Positions 1 through 9,148 of a DNA stretch of 64,000 bases are shown here, one piece after another. The translations under genes were made by a program, and so were the position numbers. The stretch is from positions 2,461,716 through 2,525,715 of the forward strand of contig NZ_CP034930.1 in NCBI RefSeq assembly GCF_004014855.1, in the 5' to 3' direction. Positions within the stretch are counted from its first letter, which is position 1. Every line of letters starts with the position of its first letter. The notes beneath the pieces were generated by a model. The model searched no databases. It saw nothing but the letters and a program-made list of their open reading frames with translations, and was not told the origin of the DNA. The DNA is from Apibacter raozihei (GTDB lineage: Bacteria; Bacteroidota; Bacteroidia; Flavobacteriales; Weeksellaceae).

Positions 1-1
1 A

Positions 2-547
2 TTAGCGTCTCAATCTCCGAGAAGAAAGGAATTATTAAAAAGTCTTGGATATGAATTTGATACCATTAGTTTAAATATAGATGAATCTTATCCTGGAAAT
101 TTGAAAGCCGGAGAAATAACCGAATATTTAGCATATAATAAGTCAAAGAGTTATGGGGAAATTCCGGAAAAGACAATACTGATTACAGCTGATACCATTG
201 TATGGTACAACAATAAAGCATTAGAAAAACCCAATAATTCATTAGAGGCCGAAAATATGTTGAAAAGTCTATCAGGTCATTCTCATGAAGTTTTTACCTC
301 TGTTGGATTTAGTACTAAAGATAACTACAAAGTTTTTACTGACTCTGCCAGGGTGCATTTTTTAAAACTTGATAAAGAAGAAATTAATTATTATGTTAAT
401 AACTTTAATCCAATGGACAAAGCTGGCTCTTATGGTATACAGGATTGGATAGGTTTATCAAAAATTGAAAAAATTGAAGGTTCATACTTTACCATTATGG
501 GGTTTCCTACACATTTAGTTTATAATTACTTAAAATCTTTTGAATAA
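2..547 (+). CDS. maf: Maf-family nucleotide pyrophosphatase, 5' truncated by window edge
   Basis: This is the Maf/YhdE family, house-cleaning pyrophosphatases that hydrolyse non-canonical nucleoside triphosphates such as dTTP/UTP or modified bases in the cytoplasm. Reading in frame from base 2 gives the family's N-terminal signature LASQSPRRKELL, so the gene starts just upstream of the window and only a few residues are missing. A TTG at 101 is an internal codon, not the start. Further Maf hallmarks are ITADTIVW (the catalytic Asp region), DKAGSYGIQ and IEGSYFTIMGFPT near the C-terminus. About 181 residues are visible, close to the usual 190 or so. The next gene starts 9 bases downstream, suggesting an operon. 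Confidence 0.93.
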   Translation, partial: LASQSPRRKELLKSLGYEFDTISLNIDESYPGNLKAGEITEYLAYNKSKSYGEIPEKTILITADTIVWYNNKALEKPNNSLEAENMLKSLSGHSHEVFTSVGFSTKDNYKVFTDSARVHFLKLDKEEINYYVNNFNPMDKAGSYGIQDWIGLSKIEKIEGSYFTIMGFPTHLVYNYLKSFE

Positions 548-556
548 ATTTTAGCA

Positions 557-1324
557 ATGAAATTAATTGAAAATATTGGAGATGTATTTAATTGTAATTC
601 AGCAAAACTCTCTGATAAAATTTTAATAAATTATATAAACCGATTATCAGAAATAGGTTTTTTTGCTATTGATTTAGGATCGTTTGTTTTAAATAATACA
701 ATGTTATTGAAAAAAACAGATGGTTTTATAAATTCAATAGATAAAGCCAAGACTAAAATATATATAAGAGTTTCGGATGAAAAAAACTTTTTTAAAGCTT
801 TAGATATTGATAATATTGATTTTATAGAAATTTCTTCGAATTTGATTTATTTAGTTGAAAATTTAAATTCATTACATAAAGAAAAAATTGTAGTAAGAAT
901 AAATATTGATTTTTCAAACGGTGAGCTTATAATTTTAAATCAAATAGATACAGAAATAGATGTTCTGTATAATAACAAAATTTACGCTGTTAAATTTAGT
1001 AATGAAAATTCTTTATTAGATTTAGATATAGTAAAAAATGTTTTTGATTTCTGTGATAAAAATTTTCCTGGATTGTCTTCAGGAGGACATTTTTATCTAA
1101 ACAATGACATGGTAATTAAAGAATTATTCATGCTCATGAATTCATCGAAGTGTAAATTCCTGGAGGTAAGTACTAATGGTCGAGTCAGCAACAATTTTGG
1201 TTTCTTACCCCCGACCGAAAAAATACTAACATTTTTAGCGGATAAAAATACTAATTTCAAGTTTAATATGTTAAGTTTTGAATCGTCATACAATGAAGCC
1301 AAAAAAATATTTTCAAGGTCTTAG
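557..1324 (+). CDS. Degenerate HMG-CoA-lyase-like protein (probable pseudoenzyme)
   Basis: The 255-residue protein resembles flavobacterial hydroxymethylglutaryl-CoA lyase-like TIM barrels. The segment INRLSEIGFFAIDLGSFV (about residues 27-44) matches the first strands, PPTEKILTFL matches the family's PTEKL segment, and the C-terminus NMLSFESSYNEAKKIF is typical. The catalytic parts look lost. The RDG(L/M)Q motif expected near residue 8 reads NIGDVFN, the metal-binding HLH reads HFY (in GGHFYL), and the loop that should carry the active-site Cys reads NGRVSN. It is also shorter than active lyases (about 285-300). Spacing to maf is 9 bases. Family assignment is by motif memory and the loss of activity is inference. 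Confidence 0.6.
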   Translation: MKLIENIGDVFNCNSAKLSDKILINYINRLSEIGFFAIDLGSFVLNNTMLLKKTDGFINSIDKAKTKIYIRVSDEKNFFKALDIDNIDFIEISSNLIYLVENLNSLHKEKIVVRINIDFSNGELIILNQIDTEIDVLYNNKIYAVKFSNENSLLDLDIVKNVFDFCDKNFPGLSSGGHFYLNNDMVIKELFMLMNSSKCKFLEVSTNGRVSNNFGFLPPTEKILTFLADKNTNFKFNMLSFESSYNEAKKIFSRS

Positions 1325-1333
1325 GAGTTTCTC

Positions 1334-1341
1334 TATTTTTG
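1334..1341 (+). promoter_or_regulatory. Putative -7 promoter element (TATTTTTG)
   Basis: TATTTTTG fits the Bacteroidota sigma-ABfr -7 consensus TAnnTTTG. It lies 19 bases before the ATG at 1360, and this spacing recurs upstream of several other genes in the window. No convincing -33 TTTG is seen. It supports 1360, not the earlier TTG at 1339, as the start of the next gene. Confidence 0.45.
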
Positions 1342-1359
1342 TATAAAAATAATAATAAA

Positions 1360-3225
1360 ATGAAAAAAATATTTTTTTCAATTTTTGTTTTATTGTATGG
1401 GATCTCAATGTATTCTCAAGCTGTTTTGATGAAAATCAACAGTGATACTATTTTTACAAAAGATTTTGAAATTCAACAACAAAAAAGTTTAAAATTAATA
1501 GGTGTTCAGCAAACCATTAATAATTACATTGATTTTAATTTACTTAAACAATATGCTTTATCATACAAAGTAGATAAATCAGAAATGTATGAAAGACTTT
1601 TAATAAAAGAAGGCGAAAAATTGAAAGATAGTCTTTATTACAGAAAAGATTTAATTGAACCTTTACTACAAGATTATTATCAAAAGATTATTAAAGACAG
1701 GAAAATTCAAATTCTGTTTTTTGAAGACAATTTTTTATCCTCACATGGAAAAAACCGAAAAAAGTTTGTTCAGGACTTAATAAAAAATATTAATAATAAT
1801 ACAACCAAATTTAGTGAAGCCGTTGAAAAGTATTCAATTTTGCTTAATTTTAAAATTCCAGCATATTATGACCTCTTTATATTAAATAAATCTTTGGTTA
1901 ATGAAATTTATAAAGCTCCTTTAAACAAGGTGTATGAAGTAAATCAAGATCAAGGTAATTACTTGATTTTAGTTTCTGAAGAAAGAAATTATTTAGGTGA
2001 ATTAGAATTAAAGGAATACAGAATAAAAAATAATTCACCTTCTAGCAAAAATATTGCTGATTTAATATACGATGATTTAAAAAATAATAAAAGTGTAGAT
2101 AATATTCTGAAAAATAATGATTCAATTTTGTTTTTCCATGATATAAAACTAAAAGTTATTAATAACGATGATTTATACAATCAGGTTTTAAATAATAGTT
2201 CAGCAGTTTTAAAGCCTATTCGTACAGATAGTTGTTACTCTGTCTATGTGGTAAAAGACAGAATTCAATATGATCAATATTCTAAAGTCAGAAAAAGACT
2301 ATACAACAGATTGTTACAATCTAATATGGTTGGAGATTTAAATTTGAATCTTATAAATGAATTAAAAAATAAAGTTTCTTTTAAAGAAGATGAAGATGAA
2401 ATTAAACTTTTTAAACAAAATTTACCTAAAAATTATAATGATTTTAAAAATTTCACTCTTTCAGACACAAAAACTTTAGTTAATATTGGAAATGGTGAAT
2501 ATTTGTATACTAATCAAGACTTGCTTAATATACTTAAACAGAATATTACTGATAAAAATATTAATGAAGTAGAAAATTTAATCAATATTTATATTAATTC
2601 TTGGGAAAATACATATTTAGTTCAATATTACGATATTTTTTATTTTGAACTTGATAGATATAAAGAGGAATGGAAAAAATTGAATGATAAACTCTTGATC
2701 AATGCAGCCATATCAATAATCACAGATAAAGCTATAAATGATACAGAAGGTCAAAAAAAGTATTTGAAAGAAAATCAGCAACAGTTTATTTGGAAAGAAA
2801 GAATCAATGGTGACTTTTACTATTGTTTAAATAATGAAGTTAAAAATAAAGTTTTAGAATTACTAAACGATAAAAAATCTGTTGAAGAAATAAAATTATT
2901 GTATAAAGATAAGGTAAACGCTCAAAATGAACCTTTGCTGATAATTAATCAAGGGAAATTAACTAGAGAATCTTTGAATTTGCCTAATGATATCAAACTC
3001 GATAAAAAAGTTTACACAACAGACTATAAAACTAAAAAATTAGTTATTAATATTAAAGATATTAAAAATAATGATCCTATGGATTTGGAAGAATTTAGAA
3101 CAAATTATATAGATTTATACATTGATTTTAAAATGGATCAGGAAATAAAAAAATTGAAAAGTAAAGCTAAAATTGAAATTGTACCTTCACAAGAAAAAGA
3201 ATTGGAGTCTAAATACTCAAAATAA
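1360..3225 (+). CDS. Large SurA-like periplasmic folding factor (divergent PpiC protein)
   Basis: A 621-residue exported protein beginning MKKIFFSIFVLLYG with a Sec signal peptide ending near residue 20 (MYSQ/A). The ATG at 1360 is preferred because the longer reading from TTG at 1339 puts a charged Asn/Lys stretch before the signal peptide and would start inside a -7 element. The mature N-terminus (VLMKINSDTIFTKDFEIQQ) resembles SurA N-domains. The rest is helical, Lys/Asn-rich and lacks an obvious parvulin active site. Flavobacteria commonly carry such a long divergent PpiC-like protein directly upstream of the canonical SurA, as here (61-base gap). A role in outer-membrane protein folding is inferred from this context. 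Confidence 0.65.
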   Translation: MKKIFFSIFVLLYGISMYSQAVLMKINSDTIFTKDFEIQQQKSLKLIGVQQTINNYIDFNLLKQYALSYKVDKSEMYERLLIKEGEKLKDSLYYRKDLIEPLLQDYYQKIIKDRKIQILFFEDNFLSSHGKNRKKFVQDLIKNINNNTTKFSEAVEKYSILLNFKIPAYYDLFILNKSLVNEIYKAPLNKVYEVNQDQGNYLILVSEERNYLGELELKEYRIKNNSPSSKNIADLIYDDLKNNKSVDNILKNNDSILFFHDIKLKVINNDDLYNQVLNNSSAVLKPIRTDSCYSVYVVKDRIQYDQYSKVRKRLYNRLLQSNMVGDLNLNLINELKNKVSFKEDEDEIKLFKQNLPKNYNDFKNFTLSDTKTLVNIGNGEYLYTNQDLLNILKQNITDKNINEVENLINIYINSWENTYLVQYYDIFYFELDRYKEEWKKLNDKLLINAAISIITDKAINDTEGQKKYLKENQQQFIWKERINGDFYYCLNNEVKNKVLELLNDKKSVEEIKLLYKDKVNAQNEPLLIINQGKLTRESLNLPNDIKLDKKVYTTDYKTKKLVINIKDIKNNDPMDLEEFRTNYIDLYIDFKMDQEIKKLKSKAKIEIVPSQEKELESKYSK

Positions 3226-3286
3226 ACAGGTAACAATATTTTAAGAACAGTAATAAAAATTAAATTATAGAAATAGAAAGACAGAA

Positions 3287-4627
3287 ATGAATAAATTATT
3301 TATAACGCTCATGTTTTTTTCGTTCACATTATTGACTTTTGGTCAGGAGAAGAAAATTGACGGAATTGTAGCAGTAGTCGGTGATGAAATCATTACAGAA
3401 TCAGACATTAATGATGCTGAAAATTATGCTCGTTCAGAAGGGCAAATAGTTTCAGACAAATGTAATTTTGTTGAAACCATGATGAAAGAAAAAATCATTC
3501 TTTATAAAGCGAAACAAGACACATTGGTAACAGTAGGTAAAGATGAAGTTTCCAGAGAAGCCGATTCTCGTTTAGATGGTTATAGGAATTATTTCGGATC
3601 CGATGAAAATGTTTTAAAGAATTTCAAGTTTAAAACCATGGGAGAATTAAGAAATGTTTTGGAAACCATGATAAAAAATCAAATGTATACTCAGAGAAAA
3701 ATGATGAGTATTACTAAAAATGTGGATGTTTCACCCGAATATCTTAAGAAATTTTATAATTCACATGAATCTGAATTTCCTAACCTAAATGAAGAAATTG
3801 AATATGCACAAATTTTTTTATATCCTGAACTATCAGAAACGCATAAGCAGCAATTAATTGATCAGCTTAAAGGTATCAAGAAACAGATACAGGAAGGTGC
3901 CAGTTTTTCTGATATGGCTAAAAAATATTCTCAGGATCCGGGTTCAGCAGAAAGTGGTGGACTTATAACCAACGTTAAAAGAGGACAAATGGTTAAAGAA
4001 TTTGATGCTGTAGCTTTTAGTCTGGATGAAGGACAGATTTCGGATCCGTTTGAAACAGAATATGGTTATCATATAGTGTATCTGGAAAAGAAAAAAGGGC
4101 AAGTACTTAACCTAAGACATATCTTGCTTATGGCAGTTCCTGATAAAGATGAAATCAGAGAGGCTACAAAGAAATTAGAACAGATTAAATCAGATATTAA
4201 AGCAGGTAAACTAACTTTTAGTGAAGCGGCTTTAAAGTACTCTAATGATAGATATACAAAATATAATGGAGGTGTATTGTCTAATCAACAGACGGGCGAT
4301 AATAGATTTGAGAAAATTAAGTTACCTACTAAAATATTATATAATTTGTCAGGATTAGTTAAAGGGGATGTTTCTGAAGTATTTGAAGATACAGATAATA
4401 ATAGAACAGTAGTTAAATTATTAAAAATTACAGACGTTATACCTCCTCATAAAATGAATTTGGATATAGATTATAATAGAATTAAAAACTTTGCTCAAAA
4501 GACCAAAGAAAATGAAATAGTAGAGAAATGGGTTGAAAATCAAATACCAACCACTTTTATAACTATTCAGGATCAATATAAAAAATGTAAATTTTCTTTA
4601 AATTGGTTGCAAACAAATAAAAAATAA
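3287..4627 (+). CDS. surA: SurA-type peptidylprolyl isomerase with two parvulin domains
   Basis: Periplasmic chaperone/prolyl isomerase of 446 residues that escorts unfolded outer-membrane proteins to the BAM machinery. A signal peptide covers about residues 1-19 (ending TFGQ). The SurA N-domain follows (IDGIVAVVGDEIITESDI). Two PpiC rotamase domains lie at about 170-272 (ASFSDMAKKYSQDPGSAESGG) and 273-385 (LNLRHILL with FSEAALKYSND). The first keeps the typical GG and F-x-YGYHIV features; the second is less conserved. It is the second gene of a probable operon with the divergent PpiC protein and is followed by a strong hairpin terminator. Confidence 0.9.
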   Translation: MNKLFITLMFFSFTLLTFGQEKKIDGIVAVVGDEIITESDINDAENYARSEGQIVSDKCNFVETMMKEKIILYKAKQDTLVTVGKDEVSREADSRLDGYRNYFGSDENVLKNFKFKTMGELRNVLETMIKNQMYTQRKMMSITKNVDVSPEYLKKFYNSHESEFPNLNEEIEYAQIFLYPELSETHKQQLIDQLKGIKKQIQEGASFSDMAKKYSQDPGSAESGGLITNVKRGQMVKEFDAVAFSLDEGQISDPFETEYGYHIVYLEKKKGQVLNLRHILLMAVPDKDEIREATKKLEQIKSDIKAGKLTFSEAALKYSNDRYTKYNGGVLSNQQTGDNRFEKIKLPTKILYNLSGLVKGDVSEVFEDTDNNRTVVKLLKITDVIPPHKMNLDIDYNRIKNFAQKTKENEIVEKWVENQIPTTFITIQDQYKKCKFSLNWLQTNKK

Positions 4628-4651
4628 TATTAAATATACATTATTGTAGTT

Positions 4652-4681
4652 AAAAGTCTGTGTAATCACAGACTTTTTTTG
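4652..4681 (+). terminator. Rho-independent terminator after surA
   Basis: A 7-bp GC-containing stem, GTCTGTG (4656-4662) with CACAGAC (4667-4673), closes a TAAT loop. Flanking A and T runs extend the stem, and seven T follow. It sits 25 bases after the surA stop codon. Confidence 0.85.
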
Positions 4682-4754
4682 TGTAAAAAATAATTTTGTA
4701 TATTAATATGATATATAGCATTCGTTTAATTTTTATTTTATGAAATAAAATATA

Positions 4755-4762
4755 TAATTTTG
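4755..4762 (+). promoter_or_regulatory. Putative -7 promoter element (TAATTTTG)
   Basis: Matches TAnnTTTG and lies 27 bases before the ATG at 4789, downstream of the surA terminator, so a new transcription unit is expected here. Confidence 0.5.
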
Positions 4763-4788
4763 TATATTGAATTTTAAAATTAAACTAT

Positions 4789-6729
4789 ATGAAAAATTAT
4801 TTTCTGTTTTTATTAGTGTTCTTAAACCTGTGGCAGGTAAAAGGACAAAATTCTTCAACAAAAGAAATTTTAAAATTAGAATTTCGAAGTGGTGACAGTA
4901 AATCCTATTACAACGGTATTAAAATTGGAGAATATTACTGGATGGATAACAATTTTTATGAACCTGTAAATACCGATTACGTAACGGATGAATTAATTCA
5001 TAAACACATGGATCTTTGGGGGGTACCTTATAATGTTTCAGCAAAAGATTTCAATAGATACTTTGGACAATATTATGGAAATGGAGGATTACCAACCGGA
5101 GTAATGTATGAAAATGATAAAATTTCAACAGTTTGGGGATTACCACGAAGAGCTGATTTTTATCAATTGTTGGGAATGTGTGGTACGGGATCCTATACAG
5201 ATATTAAAGAATATTTAGGAGCTAAAACCAACGATAATCCAGCAGCGGTTAATCTTATAGGAAGTGATGATTTAAACAATGGTTATTGGTTTGAACCCAA
5301 CAAAAACGTGTATGGTTTCAATTTAATGCCAGGGGGAGGTCGTATGAATGGACCTTGGAACAACTTAATTACAGGAGATTTTTATGCTTTATATAAATAC
5401 GCAACATTAAGAATTTATAAAGATAAGGAGGAATTGAATGAGCCAGCATTAGCTGCAACATTAGATAATTTAAATCAAAGTATTTCAGTAACATCTTCAT
5501 GGCATTGGCTTAATGTTAGGTTTTCTAAGAAAATTTCGGACGAAGAATTAGGTTATAAGCTTTATATAAAAGAAAGTGATTTTAAAAAATATGAAAAATC
5601 GAATATAATCGCAGGTTTTGACATAGCTTCTGTTGATATTAAAAAATTAGCATTAGATGATAAGATTCCAAATGGTTTTGTTGAACTACCTAAGGGGTGG
5701 ATTAGAGGGTTTTATGTTCAGAAATATGGTACAGATCCTGTAAAAAAATATCCAAAAATAACTTCTCATCTTCGGATAATAAAAGAGAATAATAAATATG
5801 TCTTTAAAGAGAAAGAACAAGTTATAATTTACTTAAGAACTGATGATTCGACTAATAATGACGTAAAGTTTGGATTATATAATCCTAAAGATGGTAATTT
5901 TCGAGGACCTTTAACTGTTCTTTCTAATGAAGGGTATCAGTATACTTGTCAGTTACCGGAAAATTATATTGGTAACTTCATGTTAATACCATATGTTGAA
6001 GATAAAAGTGTGAAGAAAGTATTAGAAAGAGAGACAGACAGCCCATGGATAGATAGATTACCTTTAACAATTGAATATAAAGCAAATCGCAGATATGTAG
6101 CAGATACAGAGTTTAAAACCACCAATTACATGCAATTAAACATCAAAGAAAACGGAGTTAGCTTTATAAATAAGCTATTCCAGACCGAAATGGAAAAAAA
6201 CTTTATAGTTTCAATGCCTACCAGTAATCAGGAAAAAACTAAAATAGGATTATTTTACTCCAATGGGGATTTTTGTACAGATATAACTCTTTCTCGAAAG
6301 AATTCATTATATAATTGTAGTATTCCCAATTCAGTTCAGGGAGGAGATTATATCATCATGCCCTATGTCAATGATAATGAAATTAAAGTAATTGAAAGAA
6401 AAGAGGGAGGATATTATATGGATAGATTGCCTTTAACAGTTATTGAAGAAGATATTTGGGGAGATATAGATTGGAACAGTAGAACTCTAATGGTTCAGAC
6501 TGAAGAAACTTTGAAACCTTATGTAAAAGATAATAACCTATATATAAAAGGGTTAAATATTCCTTCAGAAATCACTTTATATACTATGAGCGGAAATATT
6601 ACCACCATTCAAAAAAATGTAACCCAACAACAAGCAATTCCGGTTCATAACCTTAAATCTGGAGTTTATATACTTCAAATAAAAAACGATCAGGGAAAAA
6701 TATCAAAATTAAAATTTATCAAAGAATAA
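4789..6729 (+). CDS. T9SS-secreted protein with FISUMP-like N-domain and two internal repeats
   Basis: A 646-residue exported protein of unknown specific function. Residues 1-19 are a signal peptide (ending KGQ). Residues of about 25-210 (KIGEYYWMDNN, RADFYQLLGMCG, NVYGFNLMPGGGRMNGPW, TGDFYALYKYATL) resemble the FISUMP/major-paralogous surface domain. Two related modules follow. The first has VKFGLYNPKDGNF, FMLIPYVED and WIDRLPLTIEY; the second has TKIGLFYSNGDF, YIIMPYVND and YMDRLPLTVIE. The last 50 or so residues (LYTMSGNITTIQKN, LKSGVYILQIKNDQGK, KLKFIKE) form a type A T9SS sorting domain. It is monocistronic between two terminators. Surface or secreted location is a firm inference; the ligand or activity is unknown. 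Confidence 0.75.
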   Translation: MKNYFLFLLVFLNLWQVKGQNSSTKEILKLEFRSGDSKSYYNGIKIGEYYWMDNNFYEPVNTDYVTDELIHKHMDLWGVPYNVSAKDFNRYFGQYYGNGGLPTGVMYENDKISTVWGLPRRADFYQLLGMCGTGSYTDIKEYLGAKTNDNPAAVNLIGSDDLNNGYWFEPNKNVYGFNLMPGGGRMNGPWNNLITGDFYALYKYATLRIYKDKEELNEPALAATLDNLNQSISVTSSWHWLNVRFSKKISDEELGYKLYIKESDFKKYEKSNIIAGFDIASVDIKKLALDDKIPNGFVELPKGWIRGFYVQKYGTDPVKKYPKITSHLRIIKENNKYVFKEKEQVIIYLRTDDSTNNDVKFGLYNPKDGNFRGPLTVLSNEGYQYTCQLPENYIGNFMLIPYVEDKSVKKVLERETDSPWIDRLPLTIEYKANRRYVADTEFKTTNYMQLNIKENGVSFINKLFQTEMEKNFIVSMPTSNQEKTKIGLFYSNGDFCTDITLSRKNSLYNCSIPNSVQGGDYIIMPYVNDNEIKVIERKEGGYYMDRLPLTVIEEDIWGDIDWNSRTLMVQTEETLKPYVKDNNLYIKGLNIPSEITLYTMSGNITTIQKNVTQQQAIPVHNLKSGVYILQIKNDQGKISKLKFIKE

Positions 6730-6750
6730 ATAAACATAATTTTGTGACGA

Positions 6751-6781
6751 AAAGGTTATCCAACTTGGATAACCTTTTTTT
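6751..6781 (+). terminator. Rho-independent terminator
   Basis: The 8-bp stem GGTTATCC (6754-6761) and GGATAACC (6767-6774) has a 5-base loop, preceded by three A and followed by a T run. It ends the T9SS protein transcript. Confidence 0.85.
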
Positions 6782-6808
6782 ATTAGTAATAATCTTAACA
6801 CTTTTACC

Positions 6809-6816
6809 TATTTTTG
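6809..6816 (+). promoter_or_regulatory. Putative -7 promoter element (TATTTTTG)
   Basis: Matches TAnnTTTG and lies 19 bases before the ATG at 6835, immediately after a terminator. Confidence 0.5.
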
Positions 6817-6834
6817 CTACAGAAATACTAAATA

Positions 6835-8001
6835 ATGAATTTAAATCAGGAGTCATTTATAATACAGGCAAAAACTTTTTTTGGACTTGAAGATATCCTT
6901 GTGCAGGAGCTAAAAGAATTAGGTGCATCTAAAATAATAAGTAAAAACAGGGCAGTAGAATTTTATGGAGATTTAGGATTTTTGTATAAAGCTAACTATT
7001 CTCTGAGAACAGCTTTGAAAATATTAGTACCTATTTATTCTTTTCAAGCAAAAGATGAAAAAATATTTGAAAGAGAACTTCAAAAATTTCAATGGGATAA
7101 ATATTTGTATAATAATCAGACATTTGCAATAGATTCAACGGTATATTCAGAGTATTTTACGCACTCACAATATGCCTCATTAAAAATGAAAGATGCAATA
7201 GTAGACAGTTTTAGAAAAAAATTTGGAAAAAGACCAGATGTTGACACTAAAAATCCCGATATCAAGTTTCATTTACATATCAGTAATGATCAGGTAACAG
7301 TATCATTAGATAGTAGTGGAGATCCATTATTTAAAAGAGGTTACAGAAAAGCAAATTTTGAAGCTCCTATAAATGAGGTTCTTGCTTCCGGATTATTATC
7401 ATTAGCTGGTTGGGATGGAAAAGGTAATTATTTAGATCCTATGTGTGGTTCAGGAACTTTGCTAATAGAAGCAGCTATGAGAGCTATGAATATACCCCCG
7501 CAGTTACATAGAACTAAATTTGGATTTATGAACTGGGCTAATTTTGATCTCGAATTATTTAATAAAATTAAAGAAACCAGACTTAATCGTATCAAACCAT
7601 TTTCCGGGAAAATAGTAGGGTATGATATTTCTGAAAAAGCAATACAAACTGCTCAAACTAATATTGACGCTGCAGATTTAACAGAATTTATAGAAATAAA
7701 AAAACAGAATTTTTTTGATTCTAAAAAAGAACTCTTCCCGGTTTTATTAGTTTTTAATCCACCCTATGATGAAAGAATATCCATTGATGATAATGAATTT
7801 TATAAAAAAATAGGAGATACTTTAAAAAGTAATTATAAAAATACACTTTCCTGGTTTATAACAGCAGATTTGGAAGCTTTTAAAAAAGTAGGTTTAAGAC
7901 CTTCCAGAAAGATAAAGTTATTTAATGGTAAACTGGAATGTAGATTTTTTCAATATGATATTTATGAAGGAACAAAAAAAGCAAATAAATTAATAAGTTA
8001 A
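6835..8001 (+). CDS. THUMP-domain 23S rRNA guanine-N2 methyltransferase (RlmL N-half type)
   Basis: A SAM-dependent RNA methyltransferase of 388 residues, the stand-alone form corresponding to the RlmL/YcbY N-terminal half that makes m2G in 23S rRNA. A ferredoxin-like/THUMP region spans about residues 10-160 (FFGLEDILVQELKELG, then FHLHISNDQVTVSLDSSGDPL). The Rossmann methyltransferase follows with LDPMCGSGTLLIEAA (motif I, about 200-214) and the target-base motif FNPPYDERI (NPPY at 308-311). Length and motif order are normal for the Bacteroidota orthologue. It is preceded by its own putative promoter. The exact rRNA position is inferred from the family. Confidence 0.88.
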   Translation: MNLNQESFIIQAKTFFGLEDILVQELKELGASKIISKNRAVEFYGDLGFLYKANYSLRTALKILVPIYSFQAKDEKIFERELQKFQWDKYLYNNQTFAIDSTVYSEYFTHSQYASLKMKDAIVDSFRKKFGKRPDVDTKNPDIKFHLHISNDQVTVSLDSSGDPLFKRGYRKANFEAPINEVLASGLLSLAGWDGKGNYLDPMCGSGTLLIEAAMRAMNIPPQLHRTKFGFMNWANFDLELFNKIKETRLNRIKPFSGKIVGYDISEKAIQTAQTNIDAADLTEFIEIKKQNFFDSKKELFPVLLVFNPPYDERISIDDNEFYKKIGDTLKSNYKNTLSWFITADLEAFKKVGLRPSRKIKLFNGKLECRFFQYDIYEGTKKANKLIS

Positions 8002-8050
8002 AAAAAATACAAAAAATCTTTATACTATTTAATAAATCTTTAAAACATGT

Positions 8051-8058
8051 TATATTTG
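8051..8058 (+). promoter_or_regulatory. Putative -7 promoter element (TATATTTG)
   Basis: Fits TAnnTTTG, 62 bases before the ATG at 8120. The longer spacing than elsewhere would leave a leader of roughly 55 bases. Confidence 0.4.
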
Positions 8059-8119
8059 CAACTGTTATAATAATGCTTTTTATTAGTGCTTTATAAAAAT
8101 TAGTAAATTTTAATTAATA

Positions 8120-9079
8120 ATGAAAGTAACCTTAATCTCTTTAGATTATTATGGGTACGATAAATATATCGTTTCAGCAATGAAAGAGTTAGGTATTGAT
8201 GCCTATCATATAGACATATATGAAAATCGATATAAATATCCAAACCTATGGGATAGGTTTAAAAATTTAATTAATAAGACTTTTTTTAAGTCTAATATCA
8301 AGAGGTATCACTTATATCAGTTCATTAAAAATGAATTGACTCATATAGGTAAACAGGATAAAATTATAATCATACATGCAGAATGGTTATCTCCTGAAAC
8401 ACTTTCATTATGTAAATCTAAAAGTAATCAAATGATAGCTTATCATTATGATGGAGTACAAAGAATGCCGGCGATTACTAACACCTTTAATTATTTTGAT
8501 AAAATTTACACTTACGATAAAAGCGATGCAAAAAAATATAATTTAGAATTTATTCCTAACTATATTTACGAATTAAAGGAAAAAAAGATTAATCAGACTA
8601 GAAAAGCATTTAATATTTCATCATTAGATAATAGGACTCCAATTTTGGAAAAAATAGCTTCTGTTTTAGACGAAAAAAATTTTTCATATGAATTTTTAGT
8701 AGTTAATAGAAGGCAAGTTAATCTTTACAGACCGCATATTCGTACTAAAATTAAATATTTAAACCGCATGGTTTCCAGAGATACTGTTTTAGAAAAAATT
8801 GATACTTCAAGTATCATGATTGATATACAGCGACCTGAGCAAGTTGGTTTAACATTCAGAGTATTTGAATCTCTAGGTTACCACAAAAAGTTGATAACAA
8901 CAAACAAAGATATTGTCAATTATGATTTTTATGATTCTAACAATATCTTACTTATAGATCCTGAAAATATTGTAATTCCCGATGAATTTCTAAATTCTGA
9001 TTACAAAGATTTACCGGATGATATATTACAAAAATACAGTACTAAAAATTGGGTTAAGAAAATTTTAGACCTGGTTTAG
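8120..9079 (+). CDS. Putative glycosyltransferase / LPS-core biosynthesis-like protein
   Basis: A 319-residue cytoplasmic protein with a GT-B-like layout. It has an N-terminal Rossmann start (KVTLISLDYYGYDKYIVSAMKELG), a central segment (KIIIIHAEWLSPETL, MIAYHYDGVQRMP, FDKIYTYDKSDAKKYNLEFIPN) and a C-terminal half (SSIMIDIQRPEQVGLTFRVFESLGYHKKLITTN). This resembles CgeB/LPS-core type transferases found in Weeksellaceae, where RPEQVGLTFR-type motifs precede a conserved E. No signal peptide or TM segment is seen. It stands alone between the methyltransferase and rimO, away from the glycan cluster at 42-46 kb. Donor and acceptor cannot be read from the sequence. Confidence 0.6.
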   Translation: MKVTLISLDYYGYDKYIVSAMKELGIDAYHIDIYENRYKYPNLWDRFKNLINKTFFKSNIKRYHLYQFIKNELTHIGKQDKIIIIHAEWLSPETLSLCKSKSNQMIAYHYDGVQRMPAITNTFNYFDKIYTYDKSDAKKYNLEFIPNYIYELKEKKINQTRKAFNISSLDNRTPILEKIASVLDEKNFSYEFLVVNRRQVNLYRPHIRTKIKYLNRMVSRDTVLEKIDTSSIMIDIQRPEQVGLTFRVFESLGYHKKLITTNKDIVNYDFYDSNNILLIDPENIVIPDEFLNSDYKDLPDDILQKYSTKNWVKKILDLV

Positions 9080-9122
9080 TATTTTATCTACCATTTATTT
9101 TTTATATCTTCTCAAGACATCT

Positions 9123-9130
9123 TACATTTG
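9123..9130 (+). promoter_or_regulatory. Putative -7 promoter element (TACATTTG)
   Basis: Matches TAnnTTTG and lies 19 bases before the rimO ATG at 9149. Confidence 0.5.
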
Positions 9131-9148
9131 CAAACTTAAAAGTAACTT

